A program made the position numbers and the translations under genes. Shown one piece after another: positions 8,272 through 17,062 of a stretch of 64,000 nucleotides of DNA. The notes below the pieces were generated by a model, which was not told the origin of the DNA, did not search any database, and saw only the letters and a list, made by a program, of their open reading frames with translations. Origin of the DNA: Labrys okinawensis (GTDB taxonomy: Bacteria; Pseudomonadota; Alphaproteobacteria; Rhizobiales; Labraceae); contig NZ_PUEJ01000008.1 in the NCBI RefSeq assembly GCF_002982075.1, forward strand, positions 186,001-250,000, given 5' to 3'. How positions within the stretch are numbered: the first letter of the stretch is position 1; the number at the start of each line of letters is the position of its first letter.

Positions 8272-8987
8272 TTGCCCAGATGTGCGCCGCCGTCGACGTG
8301 CAGCACCTCCCCGGTTATGCGCGGAGCCTCGGTCAGGAAGAGAACCGCCCCGACGATTTCCTCGACAGCGGAAATGCCGGGCATGGGCGACAAGGCCTTG
8401 ATGAAATCCCTTGGGCTGTCTTTATGAAGCGGGGTGTCGACCACCCCAGGGGCGACCGTGTTCACGCGGATGCCCTCGCCCGCATATTCCATGGCGATGT
8501 TCTTGGACAACGCCTCGATGCCTCCCTTGGTCGCCATGGCGACCGAGGCGTTGACGCCGGCGATCGGATGATCGGCCAGGGGCGTGGTGATGCTGACGAT
8601 GCTGCCGCCGCTCTTCTGCGTGAGCATCTGCCGGACAACCGCCTGGGTGAGGTGCAGGAAGCCTTCCACATTGGTGGCGGCGAGCCGGCGGTAATCCTCC
8701 AGCGTGTAGTCGACGAAGGGCTTGGTGAAGAAGATGCCGGCATTGTTGACCAGGGCATCGATCCGCCCGAAGCGGGCCAGTGCGGTTTCGACCACACGCT
8801 GAGCGGTGGCGGGGTCGGCGATATCGCCGTCGACGCGGGCCAGCCTCTCGGAAGCCCGGATTTCATCCGTTTCGGAAACCCGCCGCGATGTCGCGACGAC
8901 GGCGTAGCCTTGGTCGAGGAAGGCGTTGGCGAGGCCTGCGCCGATACCCTGGGAAGCACCGGTGACGATGACGACCTTGTTTGTCAT
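8265..8987 (-). CDS. SDR-family oxidoreductase lacking the usual catalytic Tyr
   Basis: A 240-residue Rossmann-fold protein. The cofactor loop TGASQGIG (residues 9-16), the NNAG motif (ALVNNAGIFF) and the Ser-bearing strand SIVSITTP are intact. In the active-site helix the sequence is ASVAMATKGGIEALSKN: the Lys is present, but the position four residues before it, normally Tyr of YxxxK, is Ala. Some SDR subgroups with a TKGG helix share this, so it may be a natural branch and not a broken gene. ATSRR after the second strand suggests NADPH preference. The stop overlaps the RidA start by 7 bases. It is divergent from the LysR gene at 9101, its likely regulator. Confidence 0.86.
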   Translation of the reverse strand: MTNKVVIVTGASQGIGAGLANAFLDQGYAVVATSRRVSETDEIRASERLARVDGDIADPATAQRVVETALARFGRIDALVNNAGIFFTKPFVDYTLEDYRRLAATNVEGFLHLTQAVVRQMLTQKSGGSIVSITTPLADHPIAGVNASVAMATKGGIEALSKNIAMEYAGEGIRVNTVAPGVVDTPLHKDSPRDFIKALSPMPGISAVEEIVGAVLFLTEAPRITGEVLHVDGGAHLGKW

Positions 8988-9053
8988 TTGAGTTCTCCAC
9001 GAGTTGGTTTGCTCTCGTGGGAAGAATTTGCGCTGCCGCCAGTCTTTTGATTA

Positions 9054-9083
9054 GATGGAAATATATGGAATCAATTTTCCATC
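9054..9083. promoter_or_regulatory. Candidate LysR operator in the SDR/LysR divergent promoter
   Basis: GATGGAAA (9054-9061) and TTTCCATC (9076-9083) are a perfect inverted repeat with a 14-base AT-rich spacer, lying between the SDR start (8987) and the LysR start (9101). A dyad of this size in a divergent intergenic region is what a LysR tetramer commonly binds. It lies 18 bases before the LysR start codon, which fits autorepression. Confidence 0.55.
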
Positions 9084-9100
9084 CATGCAAAAATCCCGGA

Positions 9101-10003
9101 ATGGCCGATCTCAACGACATCGCCGTTTTCGCGAAGGTGGCGCAGTTCGAAAGCTTCAGCCGCGCCGCCCACGCGCTCGGCATGCCGGTCTCCACCGTCA
9201 GCCGCAAGGTGAGCGCGCTCGAGGAACAATTGGGCGTGACGCTGCTGCAGCGGACGACGCGCAAATTGACACTCACGAGCCAGGGGCGAGCCTATTACCA
9301 GCAATGCAGCGAGCCACTCGTCCAGCTCGAGGATGCCGAGCGGGTGCTCGTCCAGGCGCAGAGAAGGCCGGAGGGCCTGCTCCGGGTTTCCGTGCCGGTG
9401 ATCATGGGGCAGGAGCCCTTTTACGACTTCATCTCGTCCTTCCTGAAGGCCTTTCCGCAGATCCAGGTCGATCTCGTCGTCACCAATGTCTTTCTCGACC
9501 TGATCGCCGAGAATGTCGACGTGGCCATCCGCTTCGGAGAACTGCAGGATTCCAGCATCATCGCCCAGCGCATCGGCAAGAGCGTGCGCTATGTCGTGGC
9601 GACGCCGGGCTATCTGGAGGGGCGTGACCGGCCGGCCAAGCCGGAAGATCTCGCCCGCCATCGCTGCGTGCTGATGAACGGGCGCAACAACGAAGCCGAA
9701 TGGCATCTGGTCAATGGCCGCAGGGCCGTGAAAATCCAGGTTTCCGGGCCGATCGCCAGCCGCGATTTCCAGGCCGTGAGTGCCTTCACCTATAAGGGGC
9801 ACGGTATCGGGCTCCTGCCCTCGACCTATTGCGACGAACGCATCGAGAGCGGCGAACTCGTGCGCCTCCTGCCGGATTGGTCTTCGCCCGAGATCTTCGT
9901 GCATGCCGTCTACCAGACGCGACGCTTCCTTCCAGCAAAGCTGCAGGCCTTCCTCGATGCCCTAAAGGCTTGGAAGAGCCCGCTTTGGATAAAGCTGCGG
10001 TGA
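9101..10003 (+). CDS. LysR-family transcriptional regulator (AaeR/DsdC-like group)
   Basis: A 300-residue LysR regulator with a clean N-terminal winged helix: FAKVAQFESFSRAAHALGMP, STVSRKVSALEEQLGVTLLQ, RTTRKLTLTSQGRAYYQQC. The effector domain begins RPEGLLRVSVPVIMGQEPF and contains VDVAIRFGELQDSSIIAQRI, the form found in the large group of regulators that face short-chain dehydrogenase genes. ATG 9101 fits homologues; the frame is open further upstream across the palindrome and was not used. It faces the SDR-RidA operon with a dyad in between, so control of that operon is likely. Confidence 0.88.
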   Translation: MADLNDIAVFAKVAQFESFSRAAHALGMPVSTVSRKVSALEEQLGVTLLQRTTRKLTLTSQGRAYYQQCSEPLVQLEDAERVLVQAQRRPEGLLRVSVPVIMGQEPFYDFISSFLKAFPQIQVDLVVTNVFLDLIAENVDVAIRFGELQDSSIIAQRIGKSVRYVVATPGYLEGRDRPAKPEDLARHRCVLMNGRNNEAEWHLVNGRRAVKIQVSGPIASRDFQAVSAFTYKGHGIGLLPSTYCDERIESGELVRLLPDWSSPEIFVHAVYQTRRFLPAKLQAFLDALKAWKSPLWIKLR

Positions 10004-10043
10004 CGCCGGTTGCTGCAGCGCCCGATCGTCAGCGGCATCGACT

Positions 10044-10331
10044 TCAGAGTCTCAGCCAGTCGAGCGTGCCCAGGGAGATCAGAGTCGCGGCCAGGATGGC
10101 GCCGGCGTAGATCAGGCTGTGGCGCCAGCTCTGCAGCGGCGAGCGCTGGCGAAGCAAGGCGGGGCGGGCGAGGACGAAGGCAGCGATCAGCAGCGCCACC
10201 ACCAGCCCGCCATGCTGGATGCCGGTGGCCAGGTCGTGCAGGATCACCATGCTGCAGATCAGCAAGGTCGGAAACCAGGCATGCCGGAACTCGGTGCGAA
10301 GCTTGGCGAGCAAGGGGGCAAATGGCTGCAT
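10044..10331 (-). CDS. Small membrane protein of unknown function
   Basis: A 95-residue protein with three hydrophobic segments: FPTLLICSMVILHDLATGIQ, HGGLVVALLIAAFVLARPAL and HSLIYAGAILAATLISLGTL. I do not recognise the family. Start at ATG 10331 removes a 32-residue Arg-rich extension that does not look coding. Membrane topology with the basic loops (RPALLRQRSPLQSWRH) on the cytoplasmic side is predicted. It is convergent with the LysR gene and about 385 bases from acnA, with no operon partner. Confidence 0.55.
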   Translation of the reverse strand: MQPFAPLLAKLRTEFRHAWFPTLLICSMVILHDLATGIQHGGLVVALLIAAFVLARPALLRQRSPLQSWRHSLIYAGAILAATLISLGTLDWLRL

Positions 10332-10716
10332 GATGTCCTCAAGAGCAAAAGTTCGGCCGCGTTCTGAAAGCTGAGGTTGGCGGAGTAGATGCCGATTGCG
10401 GCGCGAGCGTGCCGTGTCGATGGTCACACGGCGGAAATCGCGAGGAATCGTGGTGTCAGGCCCGGGAATCCGGGATCAGCCTTAATAAAGCGTTAAAAAT
10501 CGAGCCGATTTGGCCGTCCCTGCCGAACCCTGCCTTCGAGGCGCCAAATCCCGCATTCCCGGCATGGCTGCCGGCGCCAAATAGGCAGTAGCGGCCTGAC
10601 TGGAATCCTTCTATAAACGCACCATCCCGCGCCGCACAAATCGCCTCGCGAGCGCGAATTCCGCTGACCTATCATAGGCTTGGGGACCTTCCTCGGCCTT
10701 TTTCAGGGAACCTGCC
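10332..10716. other. Intergenic region upstream of acnA, no gene seen
   Basis: 385 bases between the small membrane protein and acnA. A 60-codon open frame (10409-10591) has proline-rich, uncharacteristic content and no ribosome site, so I do not count it. The region is less GC-rich than its surroundings around 10480-10510 and should hold the acnA promoter. No clear operator, riboswitch or RNA gene could be recognised. Confidence 0.5.
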
Positions 10717-13398
10717 ATGGCCTCTCTCGACAGCTTCAAAGCCCGCAAGACACTTCAGGTGGGCTCGAAGACCTATACCTACTATTCCTTGAAGGCAGCG
10801 GAAGCGAACGGTCTTCCCGGCATTTCCGCCTTGCCGGTCTCCATGAAGGTCCTGCTCGAGAACCTCCTGCGCTTCGAGGATGGCCGCAGCGTTTCCAAGG
10901 GCGATATCGAAGCCATCGCCGCCTTCCTCACCAATCGCGGCAAGGCCGAGCGCGAGATCGCCTTCCGGCCCGCCCGCGTGCTGATGCAGGACTTCACCGG
11001 CGTGCCGGCCGTGGTCGATCTCGCGGCCATGCGCGATGCCATGAAGGCCCTGGGCGGCGATCCCACCCGCATCAACCCGCTGGTGCCGGTGGACCTGGTC
11101 ATCGACCACTCCGTCGTCGTCGATTATTTCGGCAACAACGACGCCTTCAAAAACAACGTCGCCCGCGAATATGAGCAGAACCAGGAGCGCTACCGCTTCC
11201 TGAAATGGGGCCAGTCGGCTTTCGACAATTTCCGCGTGGTGCCGCCGGGCACGGGCATCTGCCATCAGGTCAATCTCGAATATCTGGCGCAGGCGGTCTG
11301 GACCAAGGAAGAGGACGGCACCACCGTCGCCTACCCCGACACGCTGGTGGGCACCGATAGCCACACCACCATGGTCAACGGCCTGGGCGTGCTCGGCTGG
11401 GGTGTCGGCGGCATCGAGGCCGAAGCCTCCATGCTCGGCCAGCCCAACTCCATGCTGATCCCCGAAGTGATCGGCTTCCGTCTCACCGGCAAGCTGCCGG
11501 CCGGCGTCACCGCCACCGACCTCGTGCTCACCGTCACCCAGATGCTCCGCAAGAAGGGCGTCGTCGGCAAGTTCGTGGAGTTCTTCGGTCAGGGTCTCGA
11601 CGCCATGACGCTGGAGGACAAGGCCACCATCGCCAATATGGCCCCGGAATATGGCGCGACCTGCGGCTTCTTCCCTGTCGATGCCGAGACGCTGCGCTAT
11701 CTCGACAAGTCGGGCCGGGATGCCGACCGTATCGCCCTGGTCGAGGCCTATACCAAGGAACAGGGCATGTTCCGCACGGCCTCGAGCTTCGATCCCGTGT
11801 TCACCGACATCCTCGAGCTGGATCTGGCCACCGTGCTGCCCTCGCTCGCTGGTCCCAAGCGTCCGCAGGACCGCGTGCTGCTCTCCGACGCCAAGGCTGG
11901 CTTCCTCGCCGCCCTTGAAGGCGAATTCAAGAAGCCGGGCGAAGCCGGCAAGACCCAGGCCGTCGCCGGAACCGACTATGCCATCGGCCATGGCGCCGTG
12001 ACCATCGCCGCCATCACCTCCTGCACCAACACCTCCAATCCCTCGGTGCTGGTCGCGGCCGGCCTGCTCGCCCGCAAGGCTGCGGCCAAGGGTCTGAAGT
12101 CCAAGCCCTGGGTCAAGACCTCGCTCGCGCCGGGATCGCAGGTGGTGGAGGCCTATCTCAGCCAGTCCGGTCTGCAGAAGGACCTCGATGCCCTCGGCTT
12201 CAACCTCGTTGGCTTCGGCTGCACCACCTGCATCGGCAATTCGGGTCCGTTGCCCGAGCCGATCTCCGAGGCCGTCAACAAGGGTGACATCGTCGCCGCC
12301 GCCGTGCTCTCGGGCAACCGCAACTTCGAAGGCCGGGTCAATCCGGACGTGAAGGCCAACTACCTGGCATCGCCCCCGCTGGTGGTCGCCTATGCCCTGG
12401 CCGGCTCGCTTCAGGTCGACCTCACGCTGGAGCCGCTCGGCACCGGCAGCGACGGCAAGCCTGTCTTCCTCTCCGATATCTGGCCCGATGGCGCCGAGAT
12501 CCAGGCGGTGATCGACGAGTTCGTCACGCAGGCGATGTTCAAGTCCAAATATGCCGACGTCTTCAAGGGCGACGAGAACTGGCAGAAGATCTCCGCACCG
12601 GCTGGGCAGACCTATGCCTGGGACGAGCGCTCCACCTATGTGCAGAACCCGCCCTATTTCGAGGGCATGACCAAGACGCCCGTGCCGCCGACCGACGTGC
12701 ACAAGGCCCGCGTCCTCGGCCTCTTCCTCGACTCGATCACCACCGACCACATTTCCCCGGCCGGTTCGATCAAGGCGGCGAGCCCGGCGGGCGAATATTT
12801 GCGCGACCATCAGGTCCGCCCGGTGGACTTCAACCAGTACGGCACCCGCCGCGGCAACCATCAGGTGATGATGCGCGGCACCTTCGCCAATATCCGCATC
12901 AAGAACCAGATGCTGCCGGGTATCGAAGGGGGCCTCTCGATCCACTATCCCGATGGCGTGGAAGCGCCGATCTATGACGTCGCCATGCGCTACAAGGCCG
13001 AGGGCGTGCCGCTGGTGGTATTCGCCGGCAAGGAATACGGCACCGGCTCCTCGCGTGACTGGGCCGCCAAGGGCACCAAGCTGCTCGGCGTGCGCGCCGT
13101 GATCGCGCAGAGCTTCGAGCGCATCCACCGCTCCAACCTGGTCGGCATGGGCGTGGTCCCCTTCACCTTCGCCGAAGGCACTTCCTGGCAGACGCTCGGC
13201 CTTAAGGGCGACGAGACCGTGACGATCGAGGGTATCGAGACGATCAAGCCGCGCGCCACCATCGAGGCCGAGATCACCTTCGCCGACGGCAAGACCGTCA
13301 GGGTGCCGCTTTTGTGCCGCATCGACACGCTGGATGAGCTCGACTACTTCAAGAATGGCGGCATCCTGCAGTTCGTGCTGCGGAACCTGGCGGCCTAA
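10717..13398 (+). CDS. acnA: Aconitate hydratase AcnA
   Basis: An 893-residue [4Fe-4S] enzyme that converts citrate to isocitrate in the TCA cycle. Length and order of blocks match bacterial AcnA/IRP-type aconitases. Cluster ligands are the Cys of [14 protein letters not shown] and the two Cys of [33 protein letters not shown] and, in the C-terminal swivel domain, [17 protein letters not shown] with its active-site Ser are intact. [12 protein letters not shown] carries the catalytic Asp-His pair. A monocistronic gene with its own upstream region. The closely related 2-methylisocitrate enzymes lack a prpBC neighbourhood here, so citrate aconitase is the better call. Confidence 0.97.
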   Translation: MASLDSFKARKTLQVGSKTYTYYSLKAAEANGLPGISALPVSMKVLLENLLRFEDGRSVSKGDIEAIAAFLTNRGKAEREIAFRPARVLMQDFTGVPAVVDLAAMRDAMKALGGDPTRINPLVPVDLVIDHSVVVDYFGNNDAFKNNVAREYEQNQERYRFLKWGQSAFDNFRVVPPGTGICHQVNLEYLAQAVWTKEEDGTTVAYPDTLVGTDSHTTMVNGLGVLGWGVGGIEAEASMLGQPNSMLIPEVIGFRLTGKLPAGVTATDLVLTVTQMLRKKGVVGKFVEFFGQGLDAMTLEDKATIANMAPEYGATCGFFPVDAETLRYLDKSGRDADRIALVEAYTKEQGMFRTASSFDPVFTDILELDLATVLPSLAGPKRPQDRVLLSDAKAGFLAALEGEFKKPGEAGKTQAVAGTDYAIGHGAVTIAAITSCTNTSNPSVLVAAGLLARKAAAKGLKSKPWVKTSLAPGSQVVEAYLSQSGLQKDLDALGFNLVGFGCTTCIGNSGPLPEPISEAVNKGDIVAAAVLSGNRNFEGRVNPDVKANYLASPPLVVAYALAGSLQVDLTLEPLGTGSDGKPVFLSDIWPDGAEIQAVIDEFVTQAMFKSKYADVFKGDENWQKISAPAGQTYAWDERSTYVQNPPYFEGMTKTPVPPTDVHKARVLGLFLDSITTDHISPAGSIKAASPAGEYLRDHQVRPVDFNQYGTRRGNHQVMMRGTFANIRIKNQMLPGIEGGLSIHYPDGVEAPIYDVAMRYKAEGVPLVVFAGKEYGTGSSRDWAAKGTKLLGVRAVIAQSFERIHRSNLVGMGVVPFTFAEGTSWQTLGLKGDETVTIEGIETIKPRATIEAEITFADGKTVRVPLLCRIDTLDELDYFKNGGILQFVLRNLAA

Positions 13399-13406
13399 TC
13401 CTGGTT

Positions 13407-13452
13407 TACCCTCCCCGCGCAACTCAAGAGAGTTGCGGACCAGGGGAGGGTA
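13407..13452. repeat. Two-part hairpin between acnA and the carbonic anhydrase gene
   Basis: Outer arms TACCCTCCCC (13407-13416) and GGGGAGGGTA (13443-13452) enclose an inner hairpin GCAACTC-AAGA-GAGTTGC (13419-13436). The inner 16 bases are the exact reverse complement of the centre of the perfect palindrome at 61914-61975, so it is a dispersed repeat. It may serve as terminator for acnA, though no T run follows. Confidence 0.7.
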
Positions 13453-13485
13453 TTGGCCGAGTGGTCCACGCTTCAAGGAGATCCC

Positions 13486-14154
13486 ATGTTCCCAGACAGT
13501 CTCATAGCCGGTTACAAGTCCTTCCTCGGTGATCGTTTTTCCCGGGAACGGCAGCGCTATGAGTCGCTGGCGACCACAGGGCAGAGCCCCGAAGTCCTGG
13601 TGATCGGCTGCTGCGACTCGCGCGTCTCGCCCGAAGTGATCTTCGATGCAGGGCCGGGCGAGCTGTTCGTGGTGCGCAACGTCGCCAACATCGTGCCGCC
13701 CTACGAAGTAGGCGGCCAGTTCCACGGCACCAGCGCCGCGCTGGAATTCGCGGTCGAAGCGCTCAAGGTCAAGCATATCGTGATCATGGGCCATGCCAGC
13801 TGCGGCGGTATCCGCTCCTTCGCCGAGAAGCGGGCGCCGCTCTCCTCCGGTGATTTCATCGGCAAGTGGATGTCGATCATCGCACCGGCGCTCGACACGC
13901 TCGAGGACCCCGGTGAGACGCCGTCCGATGACTATGTGACCCGGCTCGGCTTGGCCGCGGTGGAGCAGAGCCTGGCCAATCTGATGACCTTCGGCAGCGT
14001 GCGCCGTCGCGTCGATGCCGGCGAGCTGCAGCTTCACGGCGCCTATTTCGGCATCGCTTCCGGCCACCTGCTGGTGCGCGACCCCAAGACCCGCCGCTTC
14101 GAGGCGGTAGTGAGCGATATCGGTACGCCGCCGTCCCTGTTGCGCTGCGACTGA
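13486..14154 (+). CDS. Beta-class carbonic anhydrase
   Basis: A 222-residue zinc enzyme that interconverts CO2 and bicarbonate. Zinc ligands are C42 in GCCDSRVSP, H103 and C106 in MGHASCGG; the Asp-Arg dyad is D44 and R46. VVRNVANIVPP and HGTSAALEFAVEAL complete the beta-CA signature. ATG 13486 has AAGGAG seven bases before it; an alternative start at 13453 lies in the repeat hairpin. Cytoplasmic, no signal peptide. Ends with GTPPSLLRCD. It follows acnA with only the hairpin repeat between, so readthrough from acnA is possible but an operon is not implied. Confidence 0.95.
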   Translation: MFPDSLIAGYKSFLGDRFSRERQRYESLATTGQSPEVLVIGCCDSRVSPEVIFDAGPGELFVVRNVANIVPPYEVGGQFHGTSAALEFAVEALKVKHIVIMGHASCGGIRSFAEKRAPLSSGDFIGKWMSIIAPALDTLEDPGETPSDDYVTRLGLAAVEQSLANLMTFGSVRRRVDAGELQLHGAYFGIASGHLLVRDPKTRRFEAVVSDIGTPPSLLRCD

Positions 14155-14210
14155 CCCCCAGCGGTCCCGCGAAGGGCGCCCTTATAACTTCCTTACGCGT
14201 CACGCCCAAA

Positions 14211-14239
14211 ATATTATACAATATTTATTTGTATAATAT
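14211..14239. promoter_or_regulatory. AT-rich perfect 11-bp inverted repeat
   Basis: ATATTATACAA (14211-14221) and TTGTATAATAT (14229-14239) are perfect inverted copies with a 7-base spacer TATTTAT. The whole 29-base element has no G or C except one C and one G, in a genome around 65 percent GC. It lies 57 bases after the carbonic anhydrase stop and 143 bases before the next start. It looks like an operator for a dimeric regulator with an AT-rich site; as a terminator the stem would be weak. Confidence 0.5.
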
Positions 14240-14381
14240 GCGCCGTATTTCGTAAAATGCCATCGATGTCAGTCTCGTCGACCAATCGTCGGCGAGGCCT
14301 GACGACGCCTTTCTCCTCTTCGCCGGCGAATGCGCTCCAGTGCCGCCGCAAGAACGAGGCATTTTTAGAACTGCATCCATC

Positions 14382-14654
14382 ATGTCGAAGTCAGTCTCGA
14401 GAAAACTGGACCTGGTATCCAGGGTAACCATTCACGTCTTCGCCGGCGAAGTCCTCTTCGCGGCTCTGCTGGCGGCTTCCGGATCGAAAGCCTTTGCGCC
14501 GACCTTTGCCGTGCTGCTCACCTTTCTTGCGGTGATACAGGTGATGGCCGCTCTCGGCGCATGCCGTCGCGCCCCATCCTCCTCGCTGACGGAATGGGAC
14601 GGGGTCACCTGGCTGTTGCTGGTGGCGACGGGCGCCTTGCTGTTCGCGCGGTGA
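14382..14654 (+). CDS. Small hydrophobic membrane protein, unknown
   Basis: A 90-residue protein with a basic N-terminus (MSKSVSRKLDLVSRV) and three hydrophobic stretches: IHVFAGEVLFAALLAASG, FAPTFAVLLTFLAVIQVMAA and WDGVTWLLLVATGALLFAR. The family is not recognised. A frame that opens at 14340 was shortened to ATG 14382, which gives a positive-inside start. It is convergent with the Lrp gene; the unusual AT-rich palindrome lies upstream and could control it. Confidence 0.5.
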   Translation: MSKSVSRKLDLVSRVTIHVFAGEVLFAALLAASGSKAFAPTFAVLLTFLAVIQVMAALGACRRAPSSSLTEWDGVTWLLLVATGALLFAR

Positions 14655-14677
14655 TTTCGGCTCGATGAGACGTGCCT

Positions 14678-15112
14678 TCACAGCGGCGGCAGGCGCCGCT
14701 TCACCGGCTGTGACTTTACGATGGCGGTGTTCGTCTCGGCCTTGTCGATCAGGCGGTCGAGGATTTCGTCCAATTGCTCGATCGAGCGCAGATGCAGCCG
14801 GGCGACGAAGCAGTCGTCGCCCGTGACCTTGTCGCATTCGGAAAATTCCGGGATTTCCTCGATCAGCCTCTGCACCCGGGGCAACTGGCCGGGCAAAGGG
14901 CGGATGCGGACGATCGCCTGCAGCGTATAGCCGAGGGCCTGCGGATCCACGTCCACGGTGAAGGCGCGGATCACGCCGCGCTCCTCCAGGCGCTTGAGCC
15001 GCTCGGAGGTCGAGGGGGAGGACAGGCTCACCCGGCTCGCCAGTTCCTTCAGCGAGATGCGGGCATTCTCGACCAGGATGTCGACGATGCGCTTATCCAT
15101 TTCATCAAGCAT
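14678..15112 (-). CDS. Lrp/AsnC-family transcriptional regulator
   Basis: A regulator of about 144 residues. The N-terminal helix-turn-helix is DKRIVDILVENARISLKELA then VSLSSPSTSERLKRLEERGV; the C-terminal RAM effector domain contains PQALGYTLQAIVRIRPLPGQ and ECDKVTGDDCFVARLHLRS, with the GDxD/GDD element that binds amino acids. A TTG at 15127 with GAAGGA just before it is an alternative start adding MRIGI. The gene faces a DMT-type exporter (15232) across about 120 bases, the arrangement typical for Lrp-like local regulators of amino acid or metabolite export. Confidence 0.9.
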   Translation of the reverse strand: MLDEMDKRIVDILVENARISLKELASRVSLSSPSTSERLKRLEERGVIRAFTVDVDPQALGYTLQAIVRIRPLPGQLPRVQRLIEEIPEFSECDKVTGDDCFVARLHLRSIEQLDEILDRLIDKAETNTAIVKSQPVKRRLPPL

Positions 15113-15231
15113 GATGCCAATTCGCAATTTGTCCTTCGTAATTTAGGATAATGCCATAGCTGGCCTAATCCGATCCATATAAATCCGCAAAGCGTCCGAA
15201 TAGACTCCGATCTCCATTGAGAGGTGATGTC

Positions 15232-16155
15232 ATGGACAAGCTCCGCGGAACGGCCGAGATGACGGCGGCCATGATCATATCGGGGACGATCGGCTGGTTC
15301 GTCATCCTGTCGGGCCAGCCGATCATCGACGTGGTGTTCTGGCGCTGCCTGTTCGGTGCCGGTACGCTCGCTTTGATCTGCCTGGGGCTCGGCCTTTTCA
15401 GGCGCGACGTCATTACGGGGCGGCAGATCGGGCTGGCCGTGATCGGCGGCGTCGCCATCGTGGCGAACTGGCTGATGCTGTTCGCCGCCTATCCGCGTGC
15501 CTCGATCTCGATCGCCACCGCGGTCTACAACACCCAGCCCTTCATGCTGGTGGGCTTCGGCGTGCTGTTCTTTGCGGAGAAGCTGACGGCCTCCAAACTG
15601 TTCTGGCTCGGCCTCGCCTTTGCCGGCATGCTCGGTATCGTGCAGGCCAAAAGCGGCGCTGACGGCACCGACTATCTGGCCGGCATTGGCCTGGCGCTCG
15701 GCGCCGCCTTCTTCTATGCCATCGCCGCTCTGGCCGCCAAGAAGCTCAAGGGGGTGCCGCCGCATCTGATCGCGCTGATTCAGGTGATCGTCGGCCTGGC
15801 GATGCTGGCCCCGCTCGCTGACCTGTCCCATCCGTCCACGGGCGTGCGGATTTGGTCGATGCAGACTTGGGCGATTTTGGGCACGCTCGGCATCGTCCAT
15901 ACCGGGCTGATGTATATCCTGCTCTATGGCGCCATCCAGAAACTGCCGACCAGCCTCACCGGCGCGCTCTCCTTCATCTATCCGGTGGTGGCGATCCTGG
16001 TCGACCTCATCGCCTTCGGCCATCGCCTGGACTGGCTGCAGATGGCCGGTGCCGGCGCCATCCTGGTCGCGGCCGCCGGCATGACGCTCGGCTGGTCGCC
16101 GTTGCGGCGGAACGAGGCGGCGGCACCGATTCCGCCAAATCCCAAAACGCTTTAG
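15232..16155 (+). CDS. DMT/EamA-family transporter
   Basis: A 307-residue inner-membrane carrier with about ten predicted helices in two EamA halves (for example MIISGTIGWFVILSGQPIID at the start and GALSFIYPVVAILVDLIAFG in the second half). Members move amino acids, nucleosides or other metabolites, usually outward. ATG 15232 follows GAGAGG at a good distance; a longer frame from 15217 was not used. It faces an Lrp regulator, which hints at an amino-acid-related substrate. The stop overlaps the stop of the convergent permease gene by four bases (16152-16155). Confidence 0.88.
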   Translation: MDKLRGTAEMTAAMIISGTIGWFVILSGQPIIDVVFWRCLFGAGTLALICLGLGLFRRDVITGRQIGLAVIGGVAIVANWLMLFAAYPRASISIATAVYNTQPFMLVGFGVLFFAEKLTASKLFWLGLAFAGMLGIVQAKSGADGTDYLAGIGLALGAAFFYAIAALAAKKLKGVPPHLIALIQVIVGLAMLAPLADLSHPSTGVRIWSMQTWAILGTLGIVHTGLMYILLYGAIQKLPTSLTGALSFIYPVVAILVDLIAFGHRLDWLQMAGAGAILVAAAGMTLGWSPLRRNEAAAPIPPNPKTL

Positions 16156-16937
16156 CTCCCAATCCTGAGCAGGAGGACGCCGAAAAGGGCGGCGGCGATG
16201 CCGAGCCATTGCAGCGGCGACAATCTTTCGCCGCGCAGCACCACGCCCAGGGCGGCGGTCACGGCACCGGACAGGGTGCTCAGCACGGTGACGAGAAGCC
16301 AGAGCGATGAAGGCGGCAGCCGGAATTCGGCCGGCTGCGCCGCCAGCAGGCCGGCGAGGCAGATCAGGTTGGTGGCATAGAGCAGCCACAGCGTCGCGGG
16401 GGTGCCGAGCCTGGGCAGGGCCAGGTGCCCCTGCAGCCAGAAGCCGACGCCGAAGAGCAGGGCCGCCGCCAGTGCCAGGCGCAGCGGAGCCCTCGAGCCT
16501 GCCGAAGCCCTGCCGTCATCCGGCGCATAAACCGTGCAGGGTACCCCGATGAAACAGAGCGCCAGCCCCGCCAGCGCCCATCGGTCCAGAATCTCGCCGG
16601 TCGCCAGCGACAGCAAGGTGGTGACCACGCCATAGGTGGCGGTGAGGGGTGCCACCAGGGCGGCCTTGCCGCGGGCCAGGGCCGACATCAGAGCAAGCAT
16701 GGCCAGAAAATTGCTGAGAGCGGCGGCAAGGCCCCACAGCCAAGCCTCCGGCGGGGCCGACGCCATCTGGCTGCGGATGGCGGGTAGGAATGCGATCAGC
16801 AGCGACAGGCCGGCAAAACCGACGGCCTGGCTGAAGAACTGGGACCGGCGCACCCCGAGCGCCCGCGCCGCCGCGCCGCCGAGGAAATCCGTGCCGCCCC
16901 AGCACAGGGCTGCCGCCAGGCCGAGAAGAATCGCCAT
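16152..16937 (-). CDS. DMT/EamA-family transporter
   Basis: A 261-residue ten-helix permease, starting MAILLGLAAALCWGGTDFLG, a hallmark EamA opening, and ending GERLSPLQWLGIAAALFGVL, the matching block of the second half. It is not a close copy of the neighbour at 15232: the two share only the family pattern. The genes are convergent and their stops overlap, so both must be limited by termination inside the other. No regulator gene faces this one. Substrate unknown. Confidence 0.86.
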   Translation of the reverse strand: MAILLGLAAALCWGGTDFLGGAAARALGVRRSQFFSQAVGFAGLSLLIAFLPAIRSQMASAPPEAWLWGLAAALSNFLAMLALMSALARGKAALVAPLTATYGVVTTLLSLATGEILDRWALAGLALCFIGVPCTVYAPDDGRASAGSRAPLRLALAAALLFGVGFWLQGHLALPRLGTPATLWLLYATNLICLAGLLAAQPAEFRLPPSSLWLLVTVLSTLSGAVTAALGVVLRGERLSPLQWLGIAAALFGVLLLRIGS

Positions 16938-17062
16938 GTTCGCATCCGGCTGTCCGGCCAGGAGAGGGCGCGTACTTCCTTCAGGGCTCCGCCCCTCCTA
17001 GCCGCAGCCGGAGACTCCCATTGCCGGCCGAGGAACGCTGGCGGCATCCCTCAAACGAAACA

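Noticed and set aside
10409-10591. 60-codon open frame upstream of acnA
   Set aside because: Proline- and tryptophan-rich, no ribosome site, no recognisable family.
10672-14067. 1131-codon open frame on the minus strand opposite acnA and the carbonic anhydrase gene
   Set aside because: It is rich in His, Arg, Gly and Asp with no domain, as expected from the antisense third-position GC bias of highly expressed GC-rich genes. acnA on the other strand is certain.
16152-16155. Frameshift or fusion of the two DMT permease genes
   Set aside because: They are on opposite strands, each complete; only the stop codons overlap.
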